A program made the translations under genes and the position numbers. Positions 12,867 through 25,358 of a DNA stretch of 64,000 nucleotides are shown here, one piece after another (the first letter of the stretch is position 1; every line of letters starts with the position of its first letter). Under the pieces are notes generated by a model, which did no database searches, was not told where the DNA came from, and saw nothing but the letters and a program-made list of their open reading frames with translations. The DNA is from Homarus americanus (taxonomy: Eukaryota; Arthropoda; Malacostraca; Decapoda; Nephropidae): assembly GCF_018991925.1 (NCBI RefSeq), contig NW_024729710.1:332501-396500 (forward strand). The letters are read 5' to 3'.

Positions 12867-14854
12867 CATTACAATGATGAGGAGACGTTAATAGTCATTT
12901 TAATCGAAACATCAAGGTCTTGGCACCTGTCGACTGCCCTCTCACTAATATGCTGCAGTGACACAAAAAACTAATCAGTTGTAATCTTTCACTCATGACG
13001 ACGATGGACAGTTCTGTTGGGATGCGTCTCCTCGCTACCTCCTCACGCTCGCCGGGAGGAAATATAATCTAGATATTAATCGCCTTATCTTCTCATTTTA
13101 TTCAATATTCCATTCCTCCTTCAGTCCGAGTGGCATCATTTGCATATCAACTATAAATCTCTCACGGTTATGGACGGGTCACATGCGTTTATGATCTCAG
13201 ACTGAGAATCGGTCATGAAAATCGTCGGAAAAATAGAGGTTTGGTCGAGCTCCTACCACGTCCTGTACGACGGCTGGAAACATCCCTTGGGTCATAATTT
13301 CGAACCTGAATTATCATATCCACGTGTAAAAACATCTTTTACCTCGTAATTCTGACTCGTAGAAAAAGCTTGAAAATCTATTTGAGTGACTCTTAGGGTC
13401 CAAGGAGCTCTGCATTATGCATGATGACGCTCAAGAGAGGCTATGCACCATCCTCTCCCACCAGGTCGGGTTGGTCTTATTAATTCATGAAGACCCGAGT
13501 GAAATGACCAACTTTCGTTTCTTTTATTAAACGTTTTCCTCCGTGGCTCTGTTCTCTCGTTGTCTAGCTGATACTCCACACTGATGTTCGGGCAAAATTA
13601 TGATTATTTAATGGTATATGCAAAACAAGTGATAGCGAGTGTTTATTTAAGTTTGTATATTATATTTGTGTGTGTGTCTACCTTTGTTTTGTTAATGGGT
13701 AGCACAAGGCTTTCAATACTGTAAATACCAATCGACGCTGACCATTTAGCGTCAGTGAACACCAGCCTTCGTCTCCACAATATACTGTATATGCAAAAAA
13801 TCAGACGAAAAATCATTTACACGGAGAAGTTGAAACAATATAAACGTGTGGGTTATTTACAGAGGTACACCAGTATTATTTATCTAGTGGCATAAATTAT
13901 TTGGTTAAATTAGTCTATTGTTGAAATTTGAGGGCCTTAATTGTCACCTGTGTTGTTAAATATCACCTGGTTAGTTTGACGATATTTTAACCTGAAAATG
14001 CTAAATCAAGTCTCGTTTACAGGAATACAACATAATACTCACTGTAATGGTGAAATTTTAGAGGTTGACAAATAATCATAAAACAAATTGCAGTAATATT
14101 ATACTTTACGTAGATAATATCACTGGATATTTTTTTTCCTAATTTGGGGCAAAAAATCACATGATAAATATTTTTTTTTAATAATTTTCCTGGTTTCAAA
14201 TAATTTCTTCTGATAAAACAAAAATTAAGCAAATTTCCAACATTATAATTCTCTTCATTCTGTAATATATTTTTTTTCTCACATAAATGTCACATAAATA
14301 TAACTTTAGACTATGTCGTATGTAAGCTAATTATGATCTCACAGAAGTTGTGTGTATATACCTGTGCTTATGCATCCCAACCACAAGCACCTCTCGTAAC
14401 TTTGGTGGCTGTCTAGTGCGTCAACTACTTACTAGACATGTTTAAAGACCTTAGTTGTTGAAGCACAGTAATACATCCAAACTAAAGTGTATATATTTAG
14501 CTTGTATGTGTGTTTGTGTATATGGGATAATATATTGTTGTGTTTGTGTAATTTCTTTGTATATTGTTTGTGCGTAAAGTCAATTGAGCGTTTGAACATT
14601 AGTCATAGGGCTTTTATCACGGGGTTTTATATATATGTGTGAATGTTCGTTATGCTCCAACGTGAATGGTTATAACACTTCAAAAATCTACATGTCAAAA
14701 GTTATTAATCTCAGCATCTATTTTGTATTTCAAGATTTAATGAAAAAGATCTGATGTTTTTCTTATTTATCTGACCCGTAAAAGGATAACAGAACACTGA
14801 TTTATCTTCCACCGTCAGCTGTTAGTCTGTTTACTTTCTCACTTCGGTTTTTGG

Positions 14855-14856
<2 letters not shown>
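12863..14856. other. Unique AT-rich intergenic DNA
   Basis: Two kilobases without a recognisable gene, RNA or array. Some poly-T runs near 14130-14270. Best stretch of single-copy-looking sequence in the first 15 kb. Confidence 0.5.

Positions 14857-14943
<87 letters not shown>
14857..14943. repeat. (TC)43 microsatellite
   Basis: Perfect TC run leading into a CCA-rich minisatellite. Confidence 0.97.
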
Positions 14944-14945
<2 letters not shown>

Positions 14946-14994
14946 CCTAACATCATCTCCACTAACTCAACAATGTATCTCTCTCTCCCCACCT

Positions 14995-15340
14995 CCAACA
15001 CACCACCTCCTCCAACACCACCACCTCCTCTATCACCACCACCTCCCCCATCACCACCACCTCCCCCAACACCACCACTTCCCCCATCACCACCACCTCC
15101 CCCAACACCACCACTTCCCCCATCACCACCACCTCCCCCAACACCACCACTTCCCCATCACCACCTCCCCATCACCACCACCTCCCCATCACCACCACCT
15201 CCCCAACACCACCACTTCCCCCATCACCACCATCTCAACACCACCCCCCCATCACCACCACCTCCCCATCACCACCACCCCCACCTCCCCATCTCCTCCC
15301 CATCACCACCACCTCCCCATCACCACCACCTCCATAATCT
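14995..15340. repeat. 18-bp CCA-rich minisatellite with 36-bp higher-order unit
   Basis: Unit CACCACCACCTCCCCCAT or its variant CACCACCACTTCCCCCAA (18 bp). In the left half the two variants alternate to give a 36-bp higher-order period. The right half is shorter and noisier. Minus-strand reading gives repeating VVVMGEVVVLGE, an artefact of the period being divisible by three. Confidence 0.9.
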
Positions 15341-15490
15341 CCAACATTCAACCATTAACTATTCCTCTCACCTCGTAATCTCCGTTTCTCTTTTCCTCCT
15401 CCTCCTCCTTCCTCACCCTTCCATCTCCCTGCCCCATTAAGAGATGATCGCTTCCTGACACCACGGGGCGACCCTGCAATGGGATGCAAT

Positions 15491-15731
15491 CTAGCCTCCT
15501 ATCCCTCTGTCCCTGGCTGGGTGCAAACAGTGCTATACCACACAATCTAGCCTCTATCCCTGGCTGGGTATAAACAGTGTTATATCACAGTCTACCCTCT
15601 ATCCCTGGCTGGGTGTAAACAGTGCTACACAACACAGTCTAGCCTCTATCTCTAGCTGGGTGTAAACAGTGCTATGCCACACAGTCTAGCCTCTATCTCT
15701 GGCTGGGTGTAAACAGTGCTACACCACACCG
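15491..15731. repeat. 47-bp minisatellite, 5 units
   Basis: Unit starts CTAGCCTCTATCCCTGGCTG, continues GGTGTAAACAGTGCTA and ends in CACACAGT. Unit starts are 15491, 15547, 15592, 15639 and 15686. The first unit has a 9-bp insertion relative to the rest. Confidence 0.92.
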
Positions 15732-15809
15732 CCACGGGAGGTAGAGAAGTAAACAAAAGAGAACGTGGTTATAAATACTAGACACGACTATCTCTGTTTA
15801 CACTATATC

Positions 15810-16320
15810 AGGAGAGAGAGAGAGAGAGAGAATGTATAGGGGTAACGAGGCTATAACACATTGAGTGCCAAGTGTATATGGCTGGCACTGTACTCTACCA
15901 CCTTTACTTCCTGTGTTGTTAGTTGCCCCCATTCAGGAGACAAGCTGTACCCCAGAGAGAGAAAGAGTGATAAAAATGCGAGAAAGAGAGCAAAAAAGGT
16001 TAAAAAGCGAGAAAGAAAGCGAGAGGCAGAAAGAATATCGTTATATACGTATGAACTTTCTTTTGTTTGTTTACTTATGGACGAACACATTTCTCTTCCT
16101 TGTACATGAATATTCGCGTGTCTATGAGTATGCAAGTCAGATAACAGGAGGAGGAGGAGACGGTGGAGGAGGAGAGGGAAGGGGAAGGGGGGGGGAGAGG
16201 AATAGTACCAACAGCAGCAAAGAGAGGAGGAGGAAGGGAAGGAAGAAGAAGAACAACAGAAGGAGGAGGAGGAAGGGATAGAATACCAAAAGAAGAAGTA
16301 GGAGAATGAGAGGGTGGAGA
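15810..16320. repeat. Purine-rich region (GA)n and (GGA)n
   Basis: (GA)n at 15810-15831, AGAAAGCGAGAAAG-type sequence at 15953-16035, and GGAGGA/GGGAAG sequence at 16147-16315 including a 9-G run. Open frames here are low-complexity Arg/Lys/Glu or Ser strings. Confidence 0.75.
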
Positions 16321-16431
16321 GGCAGGCTTTAGAATATTCAGCAAGTGTCGTTAGCCCAAGTGTCAAGACATAAGAGAAGAACACACGACCACTGCAGTGT
16401 ATTTCTCTAAACACAACACCACAATACACTT

Positions 16432-16503
16432 TACACCCTCAGGTACACCCGGTCTACACCCTCAGGTACACCCAGTCTACACCCTCAGGTACACCCGGTC
16501 CCT
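16432..16503. repeat. 23-bp minisatellite, 3 units
   Basis: Unit ACACCCTCAGGTACACCCGG plus TCT at 16432, 16455 and 16478. Confidence 0.9.
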
Positions 16504-17534
16504 CCACACCTTGAGAAACAAAATATCAAAGGCATAACAAAAACTAACAATTACAAATAAAAAATATCAAGTTAATCATTTCTTTGAGAGGCAATAAAAA
16601 TAAATTAACAATAGTCATTAAAGGATATAATAAATCCAATGGTATAAATAAACTTTCAATACTTTAAATGTACTTTGAAAAATAATTCCGGTTTTTTTTT
16701 TACACATTTCCACGGAGCTATTAAGTGCGTTTATCTCATGATTAATAAATGGAAGAAAAAATAGAAACGAAATACAGAAGAACAGTACAGTAATCCTCCT
16801 CTCTTTTTTCTATTACGTCTGTCAAGGCAGGAGAGAAGCATGAAAATAATTCGTTGCCTTTGTCCCGAGGTCATGACACGAATATAAGAAAAATATATTC
16901 GTGTTACAGCTGAAGAAACTCGCTTGAATTTATTCTTAATTTTTCCTCCTGTTTTTTGTATTTACTTTTATGATCCATTGCTGTTCTACGTTTATTACAC
17001 ACAGACACACACACATGGAGTAAGGTGGTCGCTGGAATAAGGAGGCTTGTTTAAAAAAATATAATCACATCCAACTTTGAAAATGTTGGTAACCTTCAGC
17101 TCAGAATGATAGATGCTGGTTTGTATTAACCTTTTCATATACTGACCTAAGTTTCTGGACGTCATCTGTCACCTTGATCGATCAGCTGTGAATATTTTAA
17201 ATAGATTGATTCATAATATATATCACAGGTGGAATAGATACAGAAAACGGAAAATTAAATTGTACACATAAGAAAAAAAAGAATGAATTGTCTTTTTCTT
17301 TTATTAGAAAAATATATTAAATTTTCCTTTTTCCTTTGCGTCGTCTGCAGATGCCGTCTCGTGTCTCACTTAACTGGGAACGAAAGTAAATAAGCTTGTT
17401 GTTATGGTCCGTAAGGCACCAAGCGGCCATACACGTCTCCATATACTGTGTTGGGAGGTCCTGGTGATGCCTGGTGCAAGGAGGGGTGATAGTGTCTCAC
17501 AACATAGCGAAAATAATGATGCAGGTGATGGTGG

Positions 17535-17535
<1 letters not shown>
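16504..17535. other. Unique AT-rich intergenic DNA
   Basis: Nothing recognised. Confidence 0.5.
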
Positions 17536-17568
<33 letters not shown>

Positions 17569-17569
17569 A
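17536..17569. repeat. (GAT)11 microsatellite
   Basis: Perfect GAT run. Confidence 0.95.
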
Positions 17570-17722
17570 TCGTTATTGATAGATTGACGAACACGATAAC
17601 AACGATAATAATATTAACTAAAATCTGTGTGTGTCCATTCACTTTAAATCGACCACAAGGTAATTATATTCTCTAAATTTCCTTTTAATACAATAACCAA
17701 ATCTTTGTATGTAATAAAAGAC

Positions 17723-17724
<2 letters not shown>

Positions 17725-17819
<95 letters not shown>
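17725..17819. repeat. (TA)47 microsatellite
   Basis: Perfect self-complementary TA run, able to form a cruciform. Confidence 0.97.
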
Positions 17820-17821
<2 letters not shown>

Positions 17822-18740
17822 CTAGTACTATCTGTACTTAGGGTGATCGATGAATTTCAGAATGAACATTGTGACTCCTGTTTCTCGGTAGGGTTGTCAA
17901 AATCCTTCATCAGTTGTCAAATTTTCTCGACACAATTAGGTATAGATAGTATTTTTTTACTGTAAAAAATAATTGTACAATACGTGTTCAAAAGACTTAA
18001 GTTGGAGAATGGAGAAAAAAATATAAAATAATAACTTCTTAAATAAGACCTACAGCTTCTTCAGATACCAGCGTCTCTACCTAAGTTTGTGGTGGAATCT
18101 CTCAACCCTTTCAAGTGTTATCAGGTTACCATGAAGAATAGGCCACAGCTGGGTCAGTTGTGGACCAGGAGAGGAGGTTGAAAAAACACAGACTATTTTG
18201 AGATATCATAATACAACTCCTGGTATGTGTTGTACGTTAAGAGTCGAACACGCGGTACTTCCTCGAACGCATCTCTAAAATCCATGGAGAAAAATTATTG
18301 GATTCGTTGTTAAATTCGACAGAGCTATTGGGGGAAAATAATGTCTCGTCGTGGTTCAAAAGATTCGTTCCTCTAATTCAAGAGTCTGGTACGAGAGATG
18401 GGCATATGAAGAGAAGAAGTAATAGAAATAAGGATATATGAAGAGAAGGAAGGGTGATAGACAGAGACATAAAGCTGCAGTTAAAGGAACATATGATAAA
18501 GAGTGAAAGAGGAAGAAGACCAAAATTGGTTGTGAAGAGAAAATCAATCCAGCTAACAAGAGAATGTCAAGGAAAAAGAGAGGGTGACATGCACCAGTCT
18601 CCAACCAAAATAACAATAATGGTTAAATAAAAACTACAATAACATGTAACACCTCGGCTGAAACAGTTCCAAAATCAATTAAATGAAAAACTACACTTAG
18701 ATATTATCAACAAAGACACAGCCAGCCAGCCACGGTATAT
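17820..18740. other. Unique AT-rich intergenic DNA
   Basis: Nothing recognised. Confidence 0.5.
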
Positions 18741-18741
18741 C

Positions 18742-18808
<67 letters not shown>
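18741..18808. repeat. (CA)n microsatellite
   Basis: CA run of about 34 units with one G near the start. Confidence 0.95.
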
Positions 18809-18809
<1 letters not shown>

Positions 18810-18928
18810 CAGAAGTACATTATTGAATGGATATATTTCATTGTAATTTGTCCAATATTTTCTCCCCATAACTGAAATATATTGGGTTAGTTTCCCTGAA
18901 TAAGTGGCACCATGAGGAGCAGGGAGAG

Positions 18929-18963
18929 AGGAAGGAAGGAAGGAAGGAAGGAAGGAAGGAAGG
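18929..18963. repeat. (GGAA)n microsatellite
   Basis: Eight to nine GGAA units. A short (CA)n follows at 18996-19016. Confidence 0.92.
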
Positions 18964-19263
18964 TGAGGGAGAGAGAGAAGAGGGATAGATTTTAGTCACA
19001 CACACACACACACACACCACCTCCCAGCTCCGTCCAATCTACCTCCAAAAGATGAATAGTTTCTAAAAGGAAATCTGTACCCCATTGCCTCATGATGTTA
19101 CTTTGAGACTTTTACTCTTAAGTTTCTCGTCCTGTCTCTCAACACCGTCCCTGGCTGTTGTTCGTTTATTATTTTCTTTATTTTTCTCTACTTCCTGCCA
19201 TTCATCTCTTCTTCTTTTTTATATGTCTGTTTATTTTCTTTGTTTACCCATCTTTAATTGTTT

Positions 19264-19266
<3 letters not shown>

Positions 19267-19351
<85 letters not shown>
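19267..19351. repeat. (GT)42 microsatellite
   Basis: Perfect GT run. Confidence 0.97.
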
Positions 19352-19355
<4 letters not shown>

Positions 19356-19724
19356 ACTGAAATAAACCAAATGTGTCGATTGTTGTTATGGAGTTTAACG
19401 ACACGATGCAGAGGAGAAATCGAACGATGAAAAACACACACATAAAAAAAATAAACAAAAGTAGGAAATAATAGGCAAGACGAGGAAGAAAACAAAAGCT
19501 TAAATAAGAAGAAGACAAGTAAGATACACGTCATAAACAAACAATAAACAAGAGGTCAACAGGAGATAACTGAAACATAACCGGGAATTAACAATAGGTA
19601 AATGAGGGCTAAACAACAGGCCAACGAGGCTTAACCGCGACGCAAACCGGAATTAAACCTGACCTACAGAACCCTGAGCTTGATCCAGCCACCTATACCT
19701 GTCCACGGTGGCACTAAAGTCTAT

Positions 19725-19985
19725 CCAATTTAACCTGACTTGACCTGACTTTATGTAATCCAACTTAACTTAAAATTGACCTTAAGCGACATATCTAACC
19801 CACTGTATGATATCCTATACTAACTTAGTATAACTTAACCTTACCTTACAAAACCTAACCTAACCTAGACAAAAGTTAATTCACTCGAGCCTAACGGGGG
19901 TAAAAATTAACTCACCTGAGATAAAGTTAACCTAATCTATTCTTACCAAGGTTAATATAACGTAAATTACCCTAACACGGTAAGG
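19725..19985. repeat. Decayed CCTAA-type pentamer region
   Basis: Dense but diverged CCTAA, CTTAA, CCTGA and CCTTA words (AACCTAACCTAACCTAG near 19854-19870). Reads as an old, mutated telomere-type array. Confidence 0.55.
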
Positions 19986-20355
19986 AGGAGGAGGTAGGGG
20001 TCAGGTGAGGAGATGCGAGGGTACCAGAGAGGTAGGAGGTGAGGAGAGAAGAAGAAAGAGAAGAGAGGTTTAAGCTGTGAGGAGGAGGAAGATGAGAAGG
20101 GAGATTACGGTGATGGAGGAGGAGGAGGAGGAGGACAAAGGAGGTGAAGAGGAAAGGAGAAGAAGGAAGGAGGAAGGGAAAACTAGGAGAAAAGGGGGAA
20201 AAGGAGGAGGAGGAGGATGAGGAGGGGAATGAAAAAAGAAAGGAAAGGAAAAGGAAAGTTAGAGGAGTATGAAGGAGAGGAAAGGGCAAAGAGAAGGAAG
20301 GAAACAGGAGGATGAAAAGATGGAAAAGAAGGAGAAAGAAGGAGGAGGAGGAGAC
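19979..20355. repeat. 375-bp polypurine tract
   Basis: Plus strand is almost all A/G (GGAGGAGGA, GGAAGGAAAA) with scattered T and C. Long homopurine-homopyrimidine DNA can form triplexes. Confidence 0.8.
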
Positions 20356-20803
20356 GGACAAAGAGTACAGGCCCCACTTACAGCTGTCTACTTTACATGA
20401 ACAAGAAGACGTCTCTCTGGCATCATTGATTCGCCTTATCGATGAGCCGCTCCTCTGCTCTACCTGGTGGGGGGGGGGGAGTCATTACCTTTCATAATTA
20501 ACGTTCACCCTTTCGTATCTCTTCCCTTAGTTCCATATTCCCTCACCTGACATCTCTACTTCTACCTTTACGGCTGATACGCCTCATCAAAGGGCGTATT
20601 TTAATTTTTTGTTTTTTTGGTGTGGTGAAAGGAAGACTGTCTATATTTACACCAAAATGTAATTCAAGTCAAGATAAAAATAAGATTGAACTATTTTCTA
20701 GGGAAAAAATAGAATTAAGGCGATTTAGCATTGGGAAGTCTTAAAGATAGAGGTGGTATCTATGGTGTCAAAAATCTGATGTGTTTAGTTAAAGAAGTAT
20801 TGT
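20356..20803. other. Unique DNA with an 11-G run
   Basis: G run at 20469-20479. Nothing else recognised. Confidence 0.45.
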
Positions 20804-20857
20804 GGGTGGGTGGGTAGGTGGGGGGGATGGTGGGTGGGTGGGTGGGTGGGGGGGGCC
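20804..20857 (+). repeat. (GGGT)n G-quadruplex-type tract
   Basis: At least eight runs of three or more G with spacers of 1-4 bases (GTGGGTGGGTGGGTAGGT and a second similar block), ending in eight G. Confidence 0.85.
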
Positions 20858-21409
20858 GTAATGTATAGATGGTGGGCTTAAGTACGTCGTTGACTTCCTG
20901 ATGTTGCTTACAATCTCAATTTAAATATTTCTAATCAAAATAGAGGAAAAAATTATATTAAAAAAGTTATTAAAGTTTTTATGGCTAGATGAAACTTTCA
21001 GGACCCAGCGTATAAAAATTTGAACCCCTGATCCCAAACGTCCCCAGCTAATTAATTTCAACCTCCAATATACATACAGGTATACAAAATAACCTTTAAA
21101 AAAACTACATTACACCTAAAAGCTCATCCTGGTGTAGTCTGTGCCTGGGAATATCAAGTTAATATGGAGAAACAGCTTTTAATATTCACAGCAAAATACT
21201 TACTTACCCGGATGGTCAAAGCAGAGGTACTAAAAGCCGACCATTGAGCCTTAGCGTACAAATTAACTTCCCACTTTCTTCGTTCCTGTCTCAGTTAGAG
21301 GGATAACTTTTATAGGTTATATCATCCACGGAAGCTCGTTAACTCAGATGAGGATATACCCGAGGTTGTATGTCGTATATTTTAACAAAGGGACGCTTCA
21401 GGGGAGGGA
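20858..21409. other. Unique AT-rich intergenic DNA
   Basis: Nothing recognised. Confidence 0.5.
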
Positions 21410-21447
21410 GGGGAATGGAAAGGGAAGGGAAGGGAAGGGAAGGGGAG
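21410..21447 (+). repeat. (GGGAA)n G-rich tract
   Basis: GGGAATGGAAAGGGAAGGGA pattern with six or so G-runs two bases apart. Confidence 0.85.
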
Positions 21448-21601
21448 TATAATCTGGCCAATGTCGTGTTTCGTAGCCAAGGGGAGCTAGGGAGAAGGGG
21501 GAGTTGGTTAAATTTGTAGGTATCAAAATGTGAAAAGTTTAAGCACACACAGACAATGGGCCAGTGATGAAAAAACATAGCTAGAAAGGTGTGTTTGTGT
21601 T

Positions 21602-21632
21602 GGTCAGGTCAGGTCAGGTCAGGTCACGTCAC
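21602..21632. repeat. (AGGTC)4-5 pentamer repeat
   Basis: Four AGGTC units followed by ACGTCACGT. Confidence 0.85.
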
Positions 21633-23842
21633 GTTGCCTCTTGAAGGTTTATTATTGAGCGTGTTGTATCTGCCTGCTCTTACACCTAATGTTCATATGT
21701 TAATCATCATCTCCAACAGTGATGATGAACTTTTGTACCTTTGGAGTTTGTGTGGGACGACTACAAGTTACATCTCCAAATAAAATAAACTTGAGAAAAT
21801 AATCATACGTGTAATACTGTAAAGCATGTTGGTGAATTATTGTATTGTTAATACTAGTATTTGTAATGTTGTATAATATCATTTAGCAGACTTGGTTAGC
21901 AAAAACTGTCAACACCTTGTATAATGTTTCTGTCAGTTTAAATTATGTTGTGAGTGTTGGTTGTCGCTTTTTTTAAGGGACGGGACAGCCTGTACACACA
22001 ATGTGTTAGTGAACGTGCGCTGATTAGTGTAATGCATAATAATTTTATCAGTGTTAATCATAATATGAATTACTGAAATAATTATATTCCACAACACAGA
22101 TGTCAAGGTCAATGTATACACGACTGCTGCTCCCATATACATAGAAATGGTTTTATTACTGTTTATATTATCCAGGACTTACAATATTACACAAAGGAAC
22201 AAACCATAAACTACATTGCTTAGTTGTATTTATTTTGTGTGACTAAGAAACATTCGGTTACTCGTGTAATATAATTCTAGAACCACAATTAAAATGGAAT
22301 ATTAAACTTCACAATTGAACTTATAAACCCTGATATGTATATCATTAAATATCACGTCAATTATTTAATTTAAGCTCCTTTTAAATCTGTACAAACTTAA
22401 AAATAGTTAATTATAAAAAATAAATATGCTTTTATCTTTGCTGACTAAAAAATTCCAGTATCAATTATGACTAAAGTATAATTGCTATATTTTACGGTGC
22501 GGGAGAGAATCTGATAATGAAGGAAGCAACAAGTCCTGAACAAGTCTTGAGCTCATAATACTGAATAAGTCCATTAATCATGCTCGGTGTACCCCCAACA
22601 GTCGTCAGCATCTTAACAAGCTAGTGGTGGTTCAGGTCGCGGCAGGGGGTCGCCGTGAGTGGGTTGGTCGCTCTGCCTCTTGGTCATGTTAGAGGGAAGT
22701 CGATGGAAATGCTAACAATAGACGGATAAATATTACGACTTTTTAAATGGGGATGAAATAACACTTGAGGGATAATAAGATGAATATGAATAAATTGGGA
22801 AAATAGTAAATAAACAAAAATATTAAAACCATTAGAGCTAAAACAGGAAAAATATTGTTGGTAATTGTTGATATTTTCTTGTATGTGGTGTACAGTGACA
22901 TCATGTTGTTTTATGTAACGTTAGGTGTGATCATGTGGGCCTGGGTTACTTAATATGTTGCCATGTTGGGTTATGTTGGGGTCTATGAGGCAAAAATCGA
23001 CATAAAATTACCCCAGGACCGAACACACCAGATCGGTACATTATGAGTAACGGTAAAATGGTGAAATAATGCATGGAAAGGCGAGTGTGTGTGTGTGTGT
23101 TTGCATTTTTGCTTGTATAGAAGTAAACAGTGCTTTTTCACGTTATTTTAATTAATATAAGACACACACACACGGTTATGCATCACTCCATTCTCTCCTG
23201 TTGACGGGGCAGAGTGGCGCCACTACTGATGATGGCTCGGTGTTGGGTCGACCACCGTTTATGACAACACTCCACTATAATTAATTACCGAACTGCTCCT
23301 TCACGTTCATTTTTGTATCATTTACCCTAAACTAACACCACTCTTGTTGACAATCCAGGCGGCGATAATTATACAAGGAAGTGTCGTTCTATCTTCCGTT
23401 AGTGCTTCAGTGTTTTGCCAGATTATAATGATAGCTTACGACTGCATGCCTGAGATATCACCCCAAAACCAGTTTCATATCCTACTTTGCTTCAAGCTTA
23501 TGATACGTCTAACTCAGTCTAGCGCGGGTATGTTCTGAAATAGGCTGGGATATTAGCGGTTAATATCGACATTGATGTTTCACACTGCTGCATTATTCTT
23601 TCGTTTCCCGCCGCGATATTTCTTCGTCCCAAGACAAATGTGTAATTTCTGAACACTGATTTCCCACTGGGCGTCTCATATTGGGTGATATGTCTGGAAT
23701 TACCGGGTCTGATTGCGGGCTCTGATTGGACGATATCTTGTTGCCCGTGATACTGTCAGTGTTGCTTTTGTTCAACGATTGTCCAAAATACAAGGTGGGT
23801 CGATAGTGGGTCGTGTCTATACTGTTGTTATGTCCTTATTGT

Positions 23843-23844
<2 letters not shown>
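21633..23844. other. Unique AT-rich intergenic DNA
   Basis: Over 2 kb with no recognisable gene. Open frames at 23344-23538 (+) and 23593-23793 (-) lack motifs. Short (GT)n at 23088-23101. Confidence 0.5.

Positions 23845-23884
<40 letters not shown>
23845..23884. repeat. (GT)20 microsatellite
   Basis: Perfect GT run. Confidence 0.95.
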
Positions 23885-23886
<2 letters not shown>

Positions 23887-24425
23887 ACAATAGCTAGGAT
23901 CTCAAAGTATCTGACCCCACACACTGGTCTTGAATTCTTCTCATCACTCCTCCACATACACGTTATCAAGCAACATGTTTTCCCAACCTTACAAGAGATT
24001 TCCTTTATGGTGTTAAATGAGCAGCATCAAATATATAGACTCTCACTCACTCTCACTCTCTCTCTCTCCACTGTCATCCAATCACTCGTAGATGTGCCGA
24101 GTGTCGAGTGAATTTTAGGGAAAGGTGTTGCTGTTGATAGGTGAGGTGAGGTTAGGTTAGGTTATGCTGTGTTGTATTTAGAAGTAATGATCAATTCCTG
24201 ATATTGTCATTACCAAATTGGTGTCAAAGCTGCATGACCAATTTGTAGTTATGTTCTCCATGCTTGCCTTATGACAGGTGTTCAGTTCCTACAGGTTAGC
24301 CAGTACTAGTCCCAGTGTGTGTGTGTGAAGGTCCTTATGTTTCACTGGTTACTACCTCCCATAGAATATCGCAATGGGAGGATAAGGATCACCATTCCAC
24401 ATGCCAAAGTTAACGATGGTAAGTC

Positions 24426-24427
<2 letters not shown>
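23885..24427. other. Unique DNA with a short TTAGG run
   Basis: GAGGTTAGGTTAGGTTA at 24147-24163. CTCACTCTC steps near 24040-24068. Nothing else. Confidence 0.5.

Positions 24428-24474
<47 letters not shown>
24428..24474. repeat. (CA)23 microsatellite
   Basis: Perfect CA run. Confidence 0.95.
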
Positions 24475-24475
<1 letters not shown>

Positions 24476-24924
24476 TATATTATGAAAAAAACACACTGGT
24501 TAGGTTAAGTTGCTGTGAGGTTGAACTCTTACTCTGAGTGAATAATTATTTTACGTGTGACTTTTTTCCACGTGTTGTAATTAATACTGGAAGCTTTAAA
24601 TTAATACCCAGTTAATTAGGTAACATAAACTAACACTCTAGAGTTGATTTCTTTTCTTTGACTTGGAGAATTTTTCATAAAGTTACGTTAGTTTGGATAA
24701 TAAGAATAGGAGTGACTGAACGATAAAAAATGTATCTGAACTTGGCTTATAAAGAACGAATATGTAACTTCTCCAGGTAAATAATGAAAGGTAATATATC
24801 TTACCTTGACGACTAAAAATAGGATAGTTATTTAATTTAGATGATAAGGTGATTGGTAACGAGTTAAGAGACAGAAATAGGTGTATAAACTGAACTTTTA
24901 TCTTACGTTTGTGTGAGGAGGTAG
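24475..24924. other. Unique AT-rich intergenic DNA
   Basis: Nothing recognised. Confidence 0.5.
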
Positions 24925-24946
24925 CGTGTGCGTGTGCGTGTGCGTA

Positions 24947-24979
<33 letters not shown>

Positions 24980-24980
24980 T
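24925..24980 (-). repeat. (GTGTGC)n plus (AAT)11: 3' tail of LINE copy 1
   Basis: CGTGTGCGTGTGCGTGTGCG (24925-24944) joins AAATAATAATAATAAT... up to 24980, then the LINE body starts. On the minus strand the element ends AATAAACCGTTA followed by (ATT)n and (AC/GC)n. Confidence 0.85.
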
Positions 24981-25358
24981 AACGGTTTATTGAAAGAGCT
25001 TGGCAGCCAGAAGGCTGAAAATATACAGTTACATATTTGGGGAATGGGTTTCGAATTACAAATAATATACAAGTAACATAAGTGATACAAATAGTATAGG
25101 CACAATCAGATGGGGAAAAGCTCAAAACTACAGTTCATTTCCCAACATAGTGACAGTGCAAGGAGTAGTGTTACTGGGAGTGAATACAATTGTTTATTGC
25201 AAGTTATTGATAATTTTTACAATGGTTGGGACTGGGCTGTTTCATAGCGACTGGGGTTCGTGCACGTGTGGCTGGATGCGGTTGTGGTGTCGAACAGCAC
25301 CTCGTGGCTAGGGATTCAGGTGGTAGTAGGAGCTGGTGTCGAGGATGGTAGAAGCTTC

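Noticed and set aside
16075..16344. Ser/Pro-rich minus-strand frame
   Set aside because: Composition artefact of the purine-rich plus strand.
21602..21632. AGGTCA-type nuclear receptor response element
   Set aside because: The AGGTCA words overlap in a 5-bp tandem repeat, giving no valid half-site spacing; a simple pentamer repeat explains it.
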